Shown: positions 17,840-25,877 of the stretch, piece by piece | Layout: each line of letters opens with the position of its first letter | How positions within the stretch are numbered: the stretch's first letter is position 1 | NCBI GenBank assembly: GCA_041394885.1 | Contig: JAWKHI010000044.1 | Location: 3,371-67,370, forward strand | Length of the DNA stretch: 64,000 nt | Direction of reading: 5' to 3' | From: DSOI01 sp041394885 | Lineage (GTDB): Bacteria > Acidobacteriota > Terriglobia > Bryobacterales > Bryobacteraceae | Position numbers and translations under genes: made by a program | The notes under the pieces: model-generated | Told to the model about the DNA's origin: nothing | Databases searched by the model: none | The model's input: the letters and a program-made list of their open reading frames with translations, nothing else

Positions 17840-19210
17840 ATGATCGTAATGAAGTTCGGGGGATCGTCGCTCGAATCGGCGGAAGCCATCGGCCGGGTGG
17901 CGTCGATTGTCGCCAGCCGGCTGGCGCAGCGTCCGGTGGTGGTGGTGTCGGCGATGGGCAAAACCACCAATCGGCTCCTGGCCTCGGCAAGCGCGGCGGT
18001 GGCCGGCGACAAGGCCGGGGCGCTGTCGGAACTGGACCAGCTCGAGCAGTACACGCTCGCCGAAGGCGGCAGCCTGGGCGGGCAGGTGGAGAGCCACTTC
18101 GAAGATCTGCGCGCGCTGGTGAACGGGCTGGCGGCTCTCGGTGAGTTGACGCCGCGTTCGATCGACGCGATTTCCGCCTTCGGTGAGCGGCTCTCGAGTC
18201 TGATCGTGGCGGACCTGTTCCGCCGCCAGGGAATCGATGCGGTCCAAATGGACGCGCGGCAACTGATCGTCACCGACGACAGGCACTCGCAAGCGGCGCC
18301 ATTGTACGCGGAGACAAACGAACGCCTGACGTCGCGGCTGGCGCCGGTGGCCGGGCATCAGGTGGTGGTGATTGGCGGATTCATCGGAGCGACGCGCAAG
18401 GGCGTGACCAGCACGCTCGGACGCGGAGGGTCCGACTTTTCGGCGGCCATCGTAGGCGCGGCGATCGACGCGGAGGAGATTCAGATCTGGACCGACGTCG
18501 ACGGCATGCTGACCTGCGACCCACGCCTGGTGCCGGGCGGGCACCGGGTGCGTCTGATCTCGTTCGCCGAAGCCGCCGAGCTTGCCTACTTTGGGGCCAA
18601 GGTGCTGCATCCTTCCACGTTGCTGCCGGCGATCCAGAAGAAGATCCCCGTGCTCATCTTGAACTCACGGCGTCCGGATGTAGAGGGTACACGCATCGTG
18701 GCGGAGGCGGTGCCCGCATCGAACGTGTTCAAGTCGATCGCCTGCAAATCAGGCATCACGCTGGTGCATATCCGGTCCACGCGCATGTTGATGGCGCATG
18801 GATTCCTGCGGCGAATCTTCGAGGTGTTCGACCGGTTTGAGACGCCGGTGGATTTGATCGCGACCTCGGAGGTGAGCGTTTCCCTCACCATCGACTCGGT
18901 GGCGCGGCTCGAGGAGGTGACGGCGGAACTGCGCCAGTTCGCCGACGTGACGGTGCAGCCGGATCAGGCGATCCTGTCGCTGGTGGGCGGGAACATCGCG
19001 GCGACGCGGGGAATCGCGGCGCGTGTGTTCGGGGCGCTGAACGGGATCAACATCCGGCTGATCAGCCAGGGCGCGTCGGACTTGAATCTGAGTCTGGTGG
19101 TGGCGGGCGCGGATTTGCGTCACGCGGCCGAATCGCTGCACAATGAATTCTTCTCTTCGCTCGATCCAGCCGTGTTCGATCCGGCGCCGGCGGGAGCATG
19201 CATCCAATGA
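17840..19210 (+). CDS. lysC: Aspartate kinase
   Basis: The 456-residue protein starts MIVMKFGGSSLESAE, the conserved kinase N-terminus. It has GFIGATRKGVTSTLGRGGSD (ATP/aspartate site), TDVDGMLTCDPR, and two C-terminal ACT-type regulatory modules (about 310-456). It phosphorylates aspartate, the committed step of the aspartate family, and ACT domains usually give feedback inhibition by lysine and/or threonine. The length and single-domain layout show it is not fused to homoserine dehydrogenase. Its stop overlaps the dapB ATG by 4 bases. Confidence 0.95.
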   Translation: MIVMKFGGSSLESAEAIGRVASIVASRLAQRPVVVVSAMGKTTNRLLASASAAVAGDKAGALSELDQLEQYTLAEGGSLGGQVESHFEDLRALVNGLAALGELTPRSIDAISAFGERLSSLIVADLFRRQGIDAVQMDARQLIVTDDRHSQAAPLYAETNERLTSRLAPVAGHQVVVIGGFIGATRKGVTSTLGRGGSDFSAAIVGAAIDAEEIQIWTDVDGMLTCDPRLVPGGHRVRLISFAEAAELAYFGAKVLHPSTLLPAIQKKIPVLILNSRRPDVEGTRIVAEAVPASNVFKSIACKSGITLVHIRSTRMLMAHGFLRRIFEVFDRFETPVDLIATSEVSVSLTIDSVARLEEVTAELRQFADVTVQPDQAILSLVGGNIAATRGIAARVFGALNGINIRLISQGASDLNLSLVVAGADLRHAAESLHNEFFSSLDPAVFDPAPAGACIQ

Positions 19211-19895
19211 GATTGGCACTGGTTGGCTACGGCAAAATGGGCAGGATGCTGGACCAGCTTGCGCCGGACTACGGCTTTCGGTAACGGCGCGGCTGGACCT
19301 GGGATACACGCGAGCGGACCTGGACGCGGCGGCGGCCGACGTAGCCATCGAGTTTTCGTCGCCGGAGGCAGCGGTGCCGAATCTCGAAATGCTGGCGGCG
19401 GCGGGCATGCCCACCGTGTGCGGAACCACGGGCTGGTATGACGAGCTGGATCGCGTGCGCGAGGCATACGCGGCTGGCAACACATCGCTGGTCTACGCAT
19501 CGAATTTTTCGATCGGCGTGAACATCTTCGACCGGTTGGCGCGCGAGGCGGCGAGTCTGTTCGCCGGGCAGGCCGATTACGAGGCCTGGGCGTGGGAGAT
19601 CCATCACAGCGCGAAAAAGGATGCTCCGAGCGGCACACTGCTTACACTCACCGCCGCGATGAAGGAAGCCGGATACAACCGGAGGATCGACGAGAGTTCG
19701 TCGCGCGCCGGCTCGCATCCGGGCACCCACGAAATCGGGTTCGATTCCGCGGCCGACACGATCACGCTGCGCCACACGGCGCGGAGCCGCGAGGGATTCG
19801 CCCGGGGCGCTCTACGCGCGGCGCAGTGGGCGCCGGGCAAGCGCGGCGTCTTTCCATTCCGCGAAGTTTTGTTTGGAGGTGGAACATGTTCCTAG
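19207..19895 (+). pseudogene. dapB: 4-hydroxy-tetrahydrodipicolinate reductase, frameshifted as sequenced
   Basis: The gene begins at the ATG at 19207 (overlapping the lysC stop) with MRLALVGYGKMGRML, the NAD(P)-binding start of DapB. It then meets TAA at 19282. The rest continues in the -1 frame from GTA at 19281 (VTARLDLGYTRADL) to 19895, with the DapB signature EIHHSAKKDAPSGT and the C-terminal HTARSREGFARGAL. Inserting one G in the CGGTAA stretch (GG to GGG) restores a roughly 229-residue DapB. It reduces hydroxytetrahydrodipicolinate in lysine and peptidoglycan synthesis. Because this step is normally essential and everything else is intact, a base-calling or assembly error is more likely than a dead gene. 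Confidence 0.9.
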
Positions 19896-20797
19896 GATGC
19901 GGCACCGCGTTGGTGACCCCGTTCCAGAGCGACGGCTCGCTGGACGAAGGCGCGCTGCGAAGGTTGGTGGACCGGCAGATCGACGCAGGCATTCACTTTC
20001 TGGTCCCGTGCGGAACCACGGGCGAGAGTCCGACGCTCAGCCGGAGCGAGCATTTGCGCGTGGTGGAGATCACGCTGGAAGCGGCCAAGGGCAAGGTCCC
20101 GGTGTTGGCCGGCGCGGGCGGGTACAACACGCACGAGGTGATCGAGTTGGCGCGCGAACTGGAGGCGATGGGCGCCGACGGCCTGCTTTCGGTGACGCCT
20201 TACTACAACAAGCCCACGCAGGAAGGCTTGTATCAGCACTACAAGGCGATCGCGGCGGCGACCAAACTGCCGATCATCGTCTATAGCGTGCAAGGGCGCA
20301 CGGGCGTGAACGTGGAGCCTTCGACGTTGAAGCGGCTGGCGGCGATCGAAACGATCGTTGGCGTGAAGGAAGCCTCGGGCAACATCGGGCAGATGGCGCG
20401 GGTGGTGCATGAAGTGCCAGACTCGTTCGCCGTCCTTTCCGGCGATGACTCGATCACGATCCCGTTGATGGCTCTGGGCGGCAAAGGAATCATCTCGGTG
20501 GCGTCCAACGAGATTCCAGGACCGATGAGCCGGATTGCGCAGATGTGCCTGGATGGCGATTTCGCCGGCGCGCGGGCGATCCAGCGCCAATATCTTCCGC
20601 TGATGGAAGTGAACTTCATCGAGAGCAACCCGATGCCGGTGAAGGCAGCGATGGCGATGATGGGGCTGCTCGAGCCGGTGTGGCGCCTGCCGATGGTCGC
20701 GCCCACGGAGGCGAGCGCGGCGCGGATCCGTGGGGTCCTTGACGAAGCGGGGTTGACGCCCGGGAAACGGAGCACGAATGCGGCGGCTGCAGATTGA
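19886..20797 (+). CDS. dapA: 4-hydroxy-tetrahydrodipicolinate synthase
   Basis: The 303-residue barrel aldolase has CGTTGESPTLS, SVTPYYNKPTQEGL, IIVYSVQGRTGVN (tyrosine near 133) and the Schiff-base lysine in IVGVKEASGN (about 161). It condenses pyruvate with aspartate semialdehyde. YSVQGRTG replaces the more common YNVPGRTG; the tyrosine and arginine are kept. GGAGGTGGAAC precedes the ATG at 19886. It overlaps dapB by 10 bases and dapD by 20, consistent with one polycistronic message. Confidence 0.95.
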   Translation: MFLGCGTALVTPFQSDGSLDEGALRRLVDRQIDAGIHFLVPCGTTGESPTLSRSEHLRVVEITLEAAKGKVPVLAGAGGYNTHEVIELARELEAMGADGLLSVTPYYNKPTQEGLYQHYKAIAAATKLPIIVYSVQGRTGVNVEPSTLKRLAAIETIVGVKEASGNIGQMARVVHEVPDSFAVLSGDDSITIPLMALGGKGIISVASNEIPGPMSRIAQMCLDGDFAGARAIQRQYLPLMEVNFIESNPMPVKAAMAMMGLLEPVWRLPMVAPTEASAARIRGVLDEAGLTPGKRSTNAAAAD

Positions 20798-21623
20798 GAT
20801 CGAAGCGCTTTTCGACAACAAACCCGAGGCGTACACGGAAAGTCACTTCCGGCTGTTCCAGGAATTCAAAGACGCGCTGAACGCGGGCGCGATTCGATCC
20901 GCGGAACCGGACGCATCGACGCCGACGGGTTGGCGCGTGAACGCCTGGGTGAAAAAGGGCATCCTGCTCGGGTTCCGGATGGGGTCGATCGTCGATATGT
21001 CGGTAGACGCGCGGCGGCAGCCTTTCTTCGACAAAGCCACCTATCCGGTGCGCAAGATGACGGCGGGCGATGGGGTCCGCATCGTGCCGGGCGGATCGAG
21101 CATCCGCGATGGCTGCTATCTGGGCAAGGGCGTTACGTGCATGCCGCCGATGTACATCAACGCCGGGGCGTGGGTGGGCGACGGGACGATGGTGGATTCG
21201 CATGCGCTGATCGGCAGTTGCGCGCAGGTGGGCGAACGGTGCCATGTGTCGGCGGCGGCGCAAATCGGGGGCGTGCTCGAACCGGTGGGAGCGATGCCGG
21301 TGATCATCGAGGACGATGTGCTTTTGGGCGGCAATACCGGAGTGTATGAGGGCACGGTGGTGAAGCGTCGCGCGGTGCTGGGAACGGGAGTGATCCTGAA
21401 CCGGTCCACTCCGGTTTACGATATCGTGCGGGGCGCGGTGCACAGCGCCACCGACGAGCAGCCGCTCATGATCCCAGAGGAAGCCGTGGTTGTGGCGGGG
21501 TCGCGCGCGATTTCGCATGGACACGGCAAGGAGTGGGGGTTGTCGCTTTACACGCCGGTGATCGTGAAGTATCGGGACGCCAAGACCGACACGAAGTTGA
21601 AACTCGAAGATCTGCTTCGGTGA
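20778..21623 (+). CDS. dapD: Tetrahydrodipicolinate N-succinyltransferase
   Basis: The 281-residue protein has an N-terminal helical region (QIEIEALFDNKPEAY) and a left-handed beta-helix of hexapeptide repeats (INAGAWVGDGTMVDSHALIG, then GNTGVYEGTVV). It transfers succinyl from succinyl-CoA to tetrahydrodipicolinate, showing that this organism uses the succinylase branch and matching a DapE-type first gene. The aminotransferase, epimerase (dapF) and lysA are not in the window. The start at 20778 lies inside dapA. Confidence 0.94.
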   Translation: MRRLQIEIEALFDNKPEAYTESHFRLFQEFKDALNAGAIRSAEPDASTPTGWRVNAWVKKGILLGFRMGSIVDMSVDARRQPFFDKATYPVRKMTAGDGVRIVPGGSSIRDGCYLGKGVTCMPPMYINAGAWVGDGTMVDSHALIGSCAQVGERCHVSAAAQIGGVLEPVGAMPVIIEDDVLLGGNTGVYEGTVVKRRAVLGTGVILNRSTPVYDIVRGAVHSATDEQPLMIPEEAVVVAGSRAISHGHGKEWGLSLYTPVIVKYRDAKTDTKLKLEDLLR

Positions 21624-21650
21624 GGCGTGGTTTGCGACAATGGCACGCAT

Positions 21651-22139
21651 ATGGCTACTCAAGCTGACTTCAACGAACAAGAACTTGCCGCTCTCGCCGA
21701 TGCTCCGCATATGGCGGGCATCGCAGTGATGATAGCCGGGTCAAGCGGGATCTTCGGATCGCTCAAGGAAGCGGCGATCGCCGCGCAGAGTGTTTATCAG
21801 GGCTCGGAGAACGCGAGCGAGTTGATCAAATCGCTGTCGACCAAGGAGACGATGCAGGCGGCGGGTGAGCGCATCCGTTCCGAGATGGGCGACTATGGGT
21901 CTCAGGATCCGAGAACGTTCGTGCGGGACCGCGCTGTAGCAAAAGTAAGGCAGGCGGCGGCGATTCTGCGGGCGAAGTCGCCTGGGGATCTGGGCGCGTA
22001 CTCGGAGTGGGTGCTGACGATTTCCGACAAAGTGGCGAATGCGGCCAAGGAGGGCAGCTTTCTTGGATTTGGCGGGACTCGGGTGAGCGAAGGCGAGGAA
22101 GCGACGATCGCCGAGATCCGGTCGGCTCTGATGGGGTAG
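21651..22139 (+). CDS. Conserved-looking helical protein of unknown function
   Basis: The 162-residue product (MATQADFNEQELAALADAPH) lacks a signal peptide and cysteines. It appears mainly helical with a glycine-rich patch (IAGSSGIFGSLKEA) and ends SEGEEATIAEIRSALMG. It begins 27 bases after dapD in the same direction, so it may ride on the lysine operon, but no link to lysine synthesis is visible. An in-frame GTG at 21627 is an alternative start. I do not recognise the family. Confidence 0.65.
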   Translation: MATQADFNEQELAALADAPHMAGIAVMIAGSSGIFGSLKEAAIAAQSVYQGSENASELIKSLSTKETMQAAGERIRSEMGDYGSQDPRTFVRDRAVAKVRQAAAILRAKSPGDLGAYSEWVLTISDKVANAAKEGSFLGFGGTRVSEGEEATIAEIRSALMG

Positions 22140-22165
22140 GTTTGGGCTGCGCCGGAGGCGCTGCC

Positions 22166-22200
22166 TGCCGGCATGAAAAGCGATGCCGGCATGAAAGCGA
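22166..22200. repeat. Two tandem copies of a ~17-18 bp unit
   Basis: TGCCGGCATGAAAAGCGA is followed at once by TGCCGGCATGAAAGCGA, a tandem pair differing by one base. The core TGCCGGCA is itself palindromic. It lies in the 331-base gap between the unknown gene and TonB receptor 1; no further function is visible. Confidence 0.6.
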
Positions 22201-22411
22201 TGGACCCGGTTTGGATCAGGCGGGTGGCGCGTGTCCCGTGGGTCGATAAATAGGCATCTTGCTCTCCGGGGCAGGGCCTCCGGAGCCGGAACCCCAAGGC
22301 CCACACTGGGCCTGTACTGCGAGTTCATACCACCTTACACGCTTCAGTTTCTCTTCATTTGACACAACGGGCCGGTCCCCGTTGACATTCTAGGTGGCAC
22401 AATGCGACCCC

Positions 22412-22440
22412 TTGACGCCCAGAGAGCAATCGCTTATACT
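22412..22440 (+). promoter_or_regulatory. Sigma-70 promoter of TonB receptor 1
   Basis: TTGACG (22412-22417), a 17-base spacer and TATACT (22435-22440) are a near-consensus promoter about 30 bases before the ATG, leaving a short leader that carries GAGAGG as the ribosome binding site. Confidence 0.75.
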
Positions 22441-22470
22441 TCGTAAACTTTCGTTAATTGAGAGGTCTTA

Positions 22471-25400
22471 ATGCGATTGACTCGCACGTCTCGCTTACTC
22501 TTGGCCGGATCGGTCACCGCCCTGGCTTGTTTCGCTCAGTCGAATCTGGCCTCTGTAACCGGGCTCGTCATGGACAGTTCGGGCGCCGCCATCCCCGGTG
22601 TGACGATCACCATTCGTAACATCGACACCAACATCCCACGTAATCTGCAGAGCGATCCGTCTGGAAACTACTCGATCACCAACCTCCGGCCAGGTCCCTA
22701 CGAACTCACCGCGGAGAGCGAGGGCTTCCGCAAATACGTCCAGCAGGGAATGGTTCTCCAAATCGGTCAAGTGCTTCGCGTCGACGTACGCATGGAAGTG
22801 GGCGCGGTCACCGAATCGGTCCAGGTGGATGCGTCGATCGTGACCATCAATACCGAAAGCGGGACGATCAAGGGCGACGTCATCGTGCAGGAGGAGATTC
22901 AGGAACTGCCCCTCGCGGGCCGCGACTTCACCGATCTCGCTTTCTTCACGCCGGGGGTGGTGCCGAGGGCCGAAGGCGGACAGGGTTCCGGTCTTAACGT
23001 CAACGGTGCGCGCGCGTCCAATACCAACTTCTATGTGGATGGCTTCGATAACCGGAACGCGCGCGGCGCCGCCGCCCAAACACGGCCCAATATCGACGCG
23101 CTGCAGGAATTCAAGATGGAGGTCTCCGGCTACTCGGCCGAGTACGGCCGCATGGCGGGCGGTGTGCTGAACATGGTCCTGCGGTCAGGCGGCAACAAGT
23201 TCCATGGCAATCTCAACTATTTCCTTCGCAACAATATTCTGGACGCGCGGGGTTTCTTCGATCAATCGAAGACGGTACTGCGGCAACACCAGTTCGCCGC
23301 CACAGCCACCGGACCGATCATCAAGAATAAGACCTTCTTCCTGGTGAGCTACGAGGGGCTTCGCGCGACGCAGCAATCGACGCGGCTCTCGCGCGTTCCG
23401 ACGCTGGTGGAGCGGACCGGCGACTTTTCCCAGTCGGTGAACCTCAACGGCGGCCGATTGAACCTATTTGACCGCCAGGCAAGCGGCGCCTGCAATAACC
23501 GGGTGCGCGCGGCGTGCTTCCCGAACAACGTCATCCCGCGGTCGCGCATGGACCCGATCGGGCTGCGCCTGCTGAGCTTCTTTCCGGACCCCAATCGAGA
23601 CGCGGGTGTGACCGGCTTCAACTTCATCGCCGTCACGGCGGATGTGGACCGGTGGGACAGCCCGCTGTTCAAGATCGACCACAAACTGGGGCAGAATAAC
23701 CTGGCCTTGCGCTGGCAGACGCGGTACGCCAACACCCAGAACCCGTTTACGGGCAGCGATCTGGGGACCTATGGGATCTTCACCAAGGACAACCGGTCAC
23801 TGGCGGGCGTGGACTACACGCACATGTTTTCGCCGACGTTTCTCGGCGAGTTCCGGCTGGGTTTGAGCCGTAGCGTCACGTGGCAGCATGGCCGCAATGC
23901 GGGCAACAACATCGCCTCAGATCTCGGGCTGCCGAATCTGATTCCGGATGGCGAGGCCGCCAACAACCCCAACCTGCTCGACTGGCCGCAGGTGTTCGCC
24001 GGCAACAACTACCCGCAACTCGGCTCCGGCGCCAATATGCCGGTGGAGTATTTCGTTACCGACTATCAGTACAGCGCCAAATTCACATGGATCAAACGCT
24101 CCCACAACGTGCGCTTCGGTTACTCGAACAGCCTGGTCCAGATGAACCAACCCTACTTCAACAACCAGCGGGCGACGTATCGTTTCGTCGGCAACCGCAC
24201 CGGGCACTCGATCGCCGACATGATGCTCGGCTGGCTCAACAACGTCACCCGCCAGGTGGGCTTCAACCGGAACTACTGGCGTCAGAACGCGATGGGCGCC
24301 TTCATCAACGACGACTGGAAAGCCACCCGCAATCTGACGCTGAACCTGGGGTTGCGCTGGGAAGTGAACCGAGCCCCTTACGACAAGTACGACCGTCTGG
24401 GCAGCTATGATCCAGCGATCCAGAAGCTGGTGATCGCCAGTGACGCCAACGCGCCGGCCAACTACGAGGCCCTGCTGGACCGCACGGGCCTGCGCGACGT
24501 GGTGGTGACCGCCAGCAGCGTGGGGCGCGGCCGTCCGGTGATTTCCACCGATTGGCTGAACTTCTCGCCGCGGGTCGGATTCGCCTACAGGGCCACCGAG
24601 AAGACGGTGTTCCGCGGCGGCTACGGCATCTTTCTGGCGGGCGACATCCTGAACAACCTGCGCAATAGCCTCTCGAACCAGTTCCCGTTCGCCATCAATC
24701 AGAACTTCGTGGGCGTCAACGCCACGCCGAACCTGGTTTCACTCCAGAGTCCTTTCCCGACGGCGCGGGAAACCCTTACCGGGACCACAACGGCGAACGG
24801 GTTCACAATGGATCCCAAGCAGGCTTACCTGCAATCGTGGAACCTCACCATTGAGCGCGAACTGTTCGGCTCCACCTCGATCGAGGTGGACTACCGCGGT
24901 TCCAAGGGCACCTACCTGCAGCGGCTCTACGACTACAATCAGCCGTTCCGTACGCTCGACAGCTACATCGCCGGCGAGGGCTTCGCGCGTCCGCTTCCGC
25001 AATGGAACGTGATCAATATTTACGACACCGGGTCCAATTCGATTTACAACGCGTTCAACGTGAGTTGGCGGCGCCGGAGCCGGGGGGGCATGTTCTGGCG
25101 GGTGAACTACTCGTTGTCGAAGTCGATTGACAATGCGTCGCAGGTGAACGGCCAATCGAACGGGGGCTTCGCCGGGGCCATCGATTCGCGCAACCTGCGG
25201 CTCGACCGGGGGCGTTCCGATTGGGACCGCCGGCACGTGTTCACGCTCGTGGGCAGCGTGAACATGCCCTTCGGCCGACGCCGGCATTGGGGATCGAACT
25301 GGCGCGGCGTCACCGACGCTGTGCTCGGCGGGTGGCAGCTTTCCGGAACGACCACGGCGTATTCGGGATCCCCGTTCACGGTGGAGACCGTGACGCCGAA

Positions 25401-25866
25401 CCTCAACCTCGGCGGATCCCCGCGGCCGAATCGCATTTCCAACGGCGCGGTGCCGAATGATTGGCGCGCTGGCCGCAAGGGTACGGACTTCACCTGGTAT
25501 GACACCGGCGCCTTCGAAGGCGTCCCCTGCGTGATCGCGGAAGGGACCACGCCGCCCGCCGGTTGCGCGGAGAGCAAATACGGGTTCCCGGCCTTCACCT
25601 TTGGGAACTCCGGCCGTAACATCCTGGACGGTCCTGGGCTTTTCTCCATCGACTTCGCGCTGTCGAAGAATTTTTCGATGGGAGAGGGGAAGAATCTGCA
25701 GTTCCGCATCGAGTCTTTCAACGCACTCAACCGGCCGAACTTTATCATCACCGCGCCGATGACGCAGTTCGATTCGCTGACGGGCGGGCTGCTGAGCCAG
25801 GTGGGCGGGGTGGGACGCGGGGGCGGTCCGCGCATCTTCCAGTACGCGATCAAGTACCGGTTCTGA
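22471..25866 (+). CDS. Oar-like TonB-dependent receptor 1
   Basis: The 1131-residue outer-membrane protein has a signal peptide (residues 1-22, ending CFAQ). A carboxypeptidase-regulatory-like domain follows (about 28-112: VTGLVMDSSGAAIPGV, then DPSGNYSITNLRPGPYELT), then a plug (about 135-250: IQELPLAGRDFTDL, NVNGARASNTNFYVDG) and a large beta barrel. It ends in an aromatic residue (AIKYRF), as outer-membrane barrels do. Such receptors, abundant in Acidobacteriota, are thought to import or bind large substrates with TonB energy. No dedicated SusD partner is present. The substrate is unknown. Confidence 0.93.
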   Translation: MRLTRTSRLLLAGSVTALACFAQSNLASVTGLVMDSSGAAIPGVTITIRNIDTNIPRNLQSDPSGNYSITNLRPGPYELTAESEGFRKYVQQGMVLQIGQVLRVDVRMEVGAVTESVQVDASIVTINTESGTIKGDVIVQEEIQELPLAGRDFTDLAFFTPGVVPRAEGGQGSGLNVNGARASNTNFYVDGFDNRNARGAAAQTRPNIDALQEFKMEVSGYSAEYGRMAGGVLNMVLRSGGNKFHGNLNYFLRNNILDARGFFDQSKTVLRQHQFAATATGPIIKNKTFFLVSYEGLRATQQSTRLSRVPTLVERTGDFSQSVNLNGGRLNLFDRQASGACNNRVRAACFPNNVIPRSRMDPIGLRLLSFFPDPNRDAGVTGFNFIAVTADVDRWDSPLFKIDHKLGQNNLALRWQTRYANTQNPFTGSDLGTYGIFTKDNRSLAGVDYTHMFSPTFLGEFRLGLSRSVTWQHGRNAGNNIASDLGLPNLIPDGEAANNPNLLDWPQVFAGNNYPQLGSGANMPVEYFVTDYQYSAKFTWIKRSHNVRFGYSNSLVQMNQPYFNNQRATYRFVGNRTGHSIADMMLGWLNNVTRQVGFNRNYWRQNAMGAFINDDWKATRNLTLNLGLRWEVNRAPYDKYDRLGSYDPAIQKLVIASDANAPANYEALLDRTGLRDVVVTASSVGRGRPVISTDWLNFSPRVGFAYRATEKTVFRGGYGIFLAGDILNNLRNSLSNQFPFAINQNFVGVNATPNLVSLQSPFPTARETLTGTTTANGFTMDPKQAYLQSWNLTIERELFGSTSIEVDYRGSKGTYLQRLYDYNQPFRTLDSYIAGEGFARPLPQWNVINIYDTGSNSIYNAFNVSWRRRSRGGMFWRVNYSLSKSIDNASQVNGQSNGGFAGAIDSRNLRLDRGRSDWDRRHVFTLVGSVNMPFGRRRHWGSNWRGVTDAVLGGWQLSGTTTAYSGSPFTVETVTPNLNLGGSPRPNRISNGAVPNDWRAGRKGTDFTWYDTGAFEGVPCVIAEGTTPPAGCAESKYGFPAFTFGNSGRNILDGPGLFSIDFALSKNFSMGEGKNLQFRIESFNALNRPNFIITAPMTQFDSLTGGLLSQVGGVGRGGGPRIFQYAIKYRF

Positions 25867-25877
25867 TAGGGAGCCGC

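Noticed and set aside
19207..19284. Programmed -1 frameshift in dapB
   Set aside because: TTTCGGTAA is not a good slippery heptamer and no stimulatory structure is evident; a missing base is simpler.
22382..22404. Second -35-like TTGACA upstream of TonB receptor 1
   Set aside because: No acceptable -10 hexamer follows at 16-18 bases; the promoter at 22412-22440 is better.
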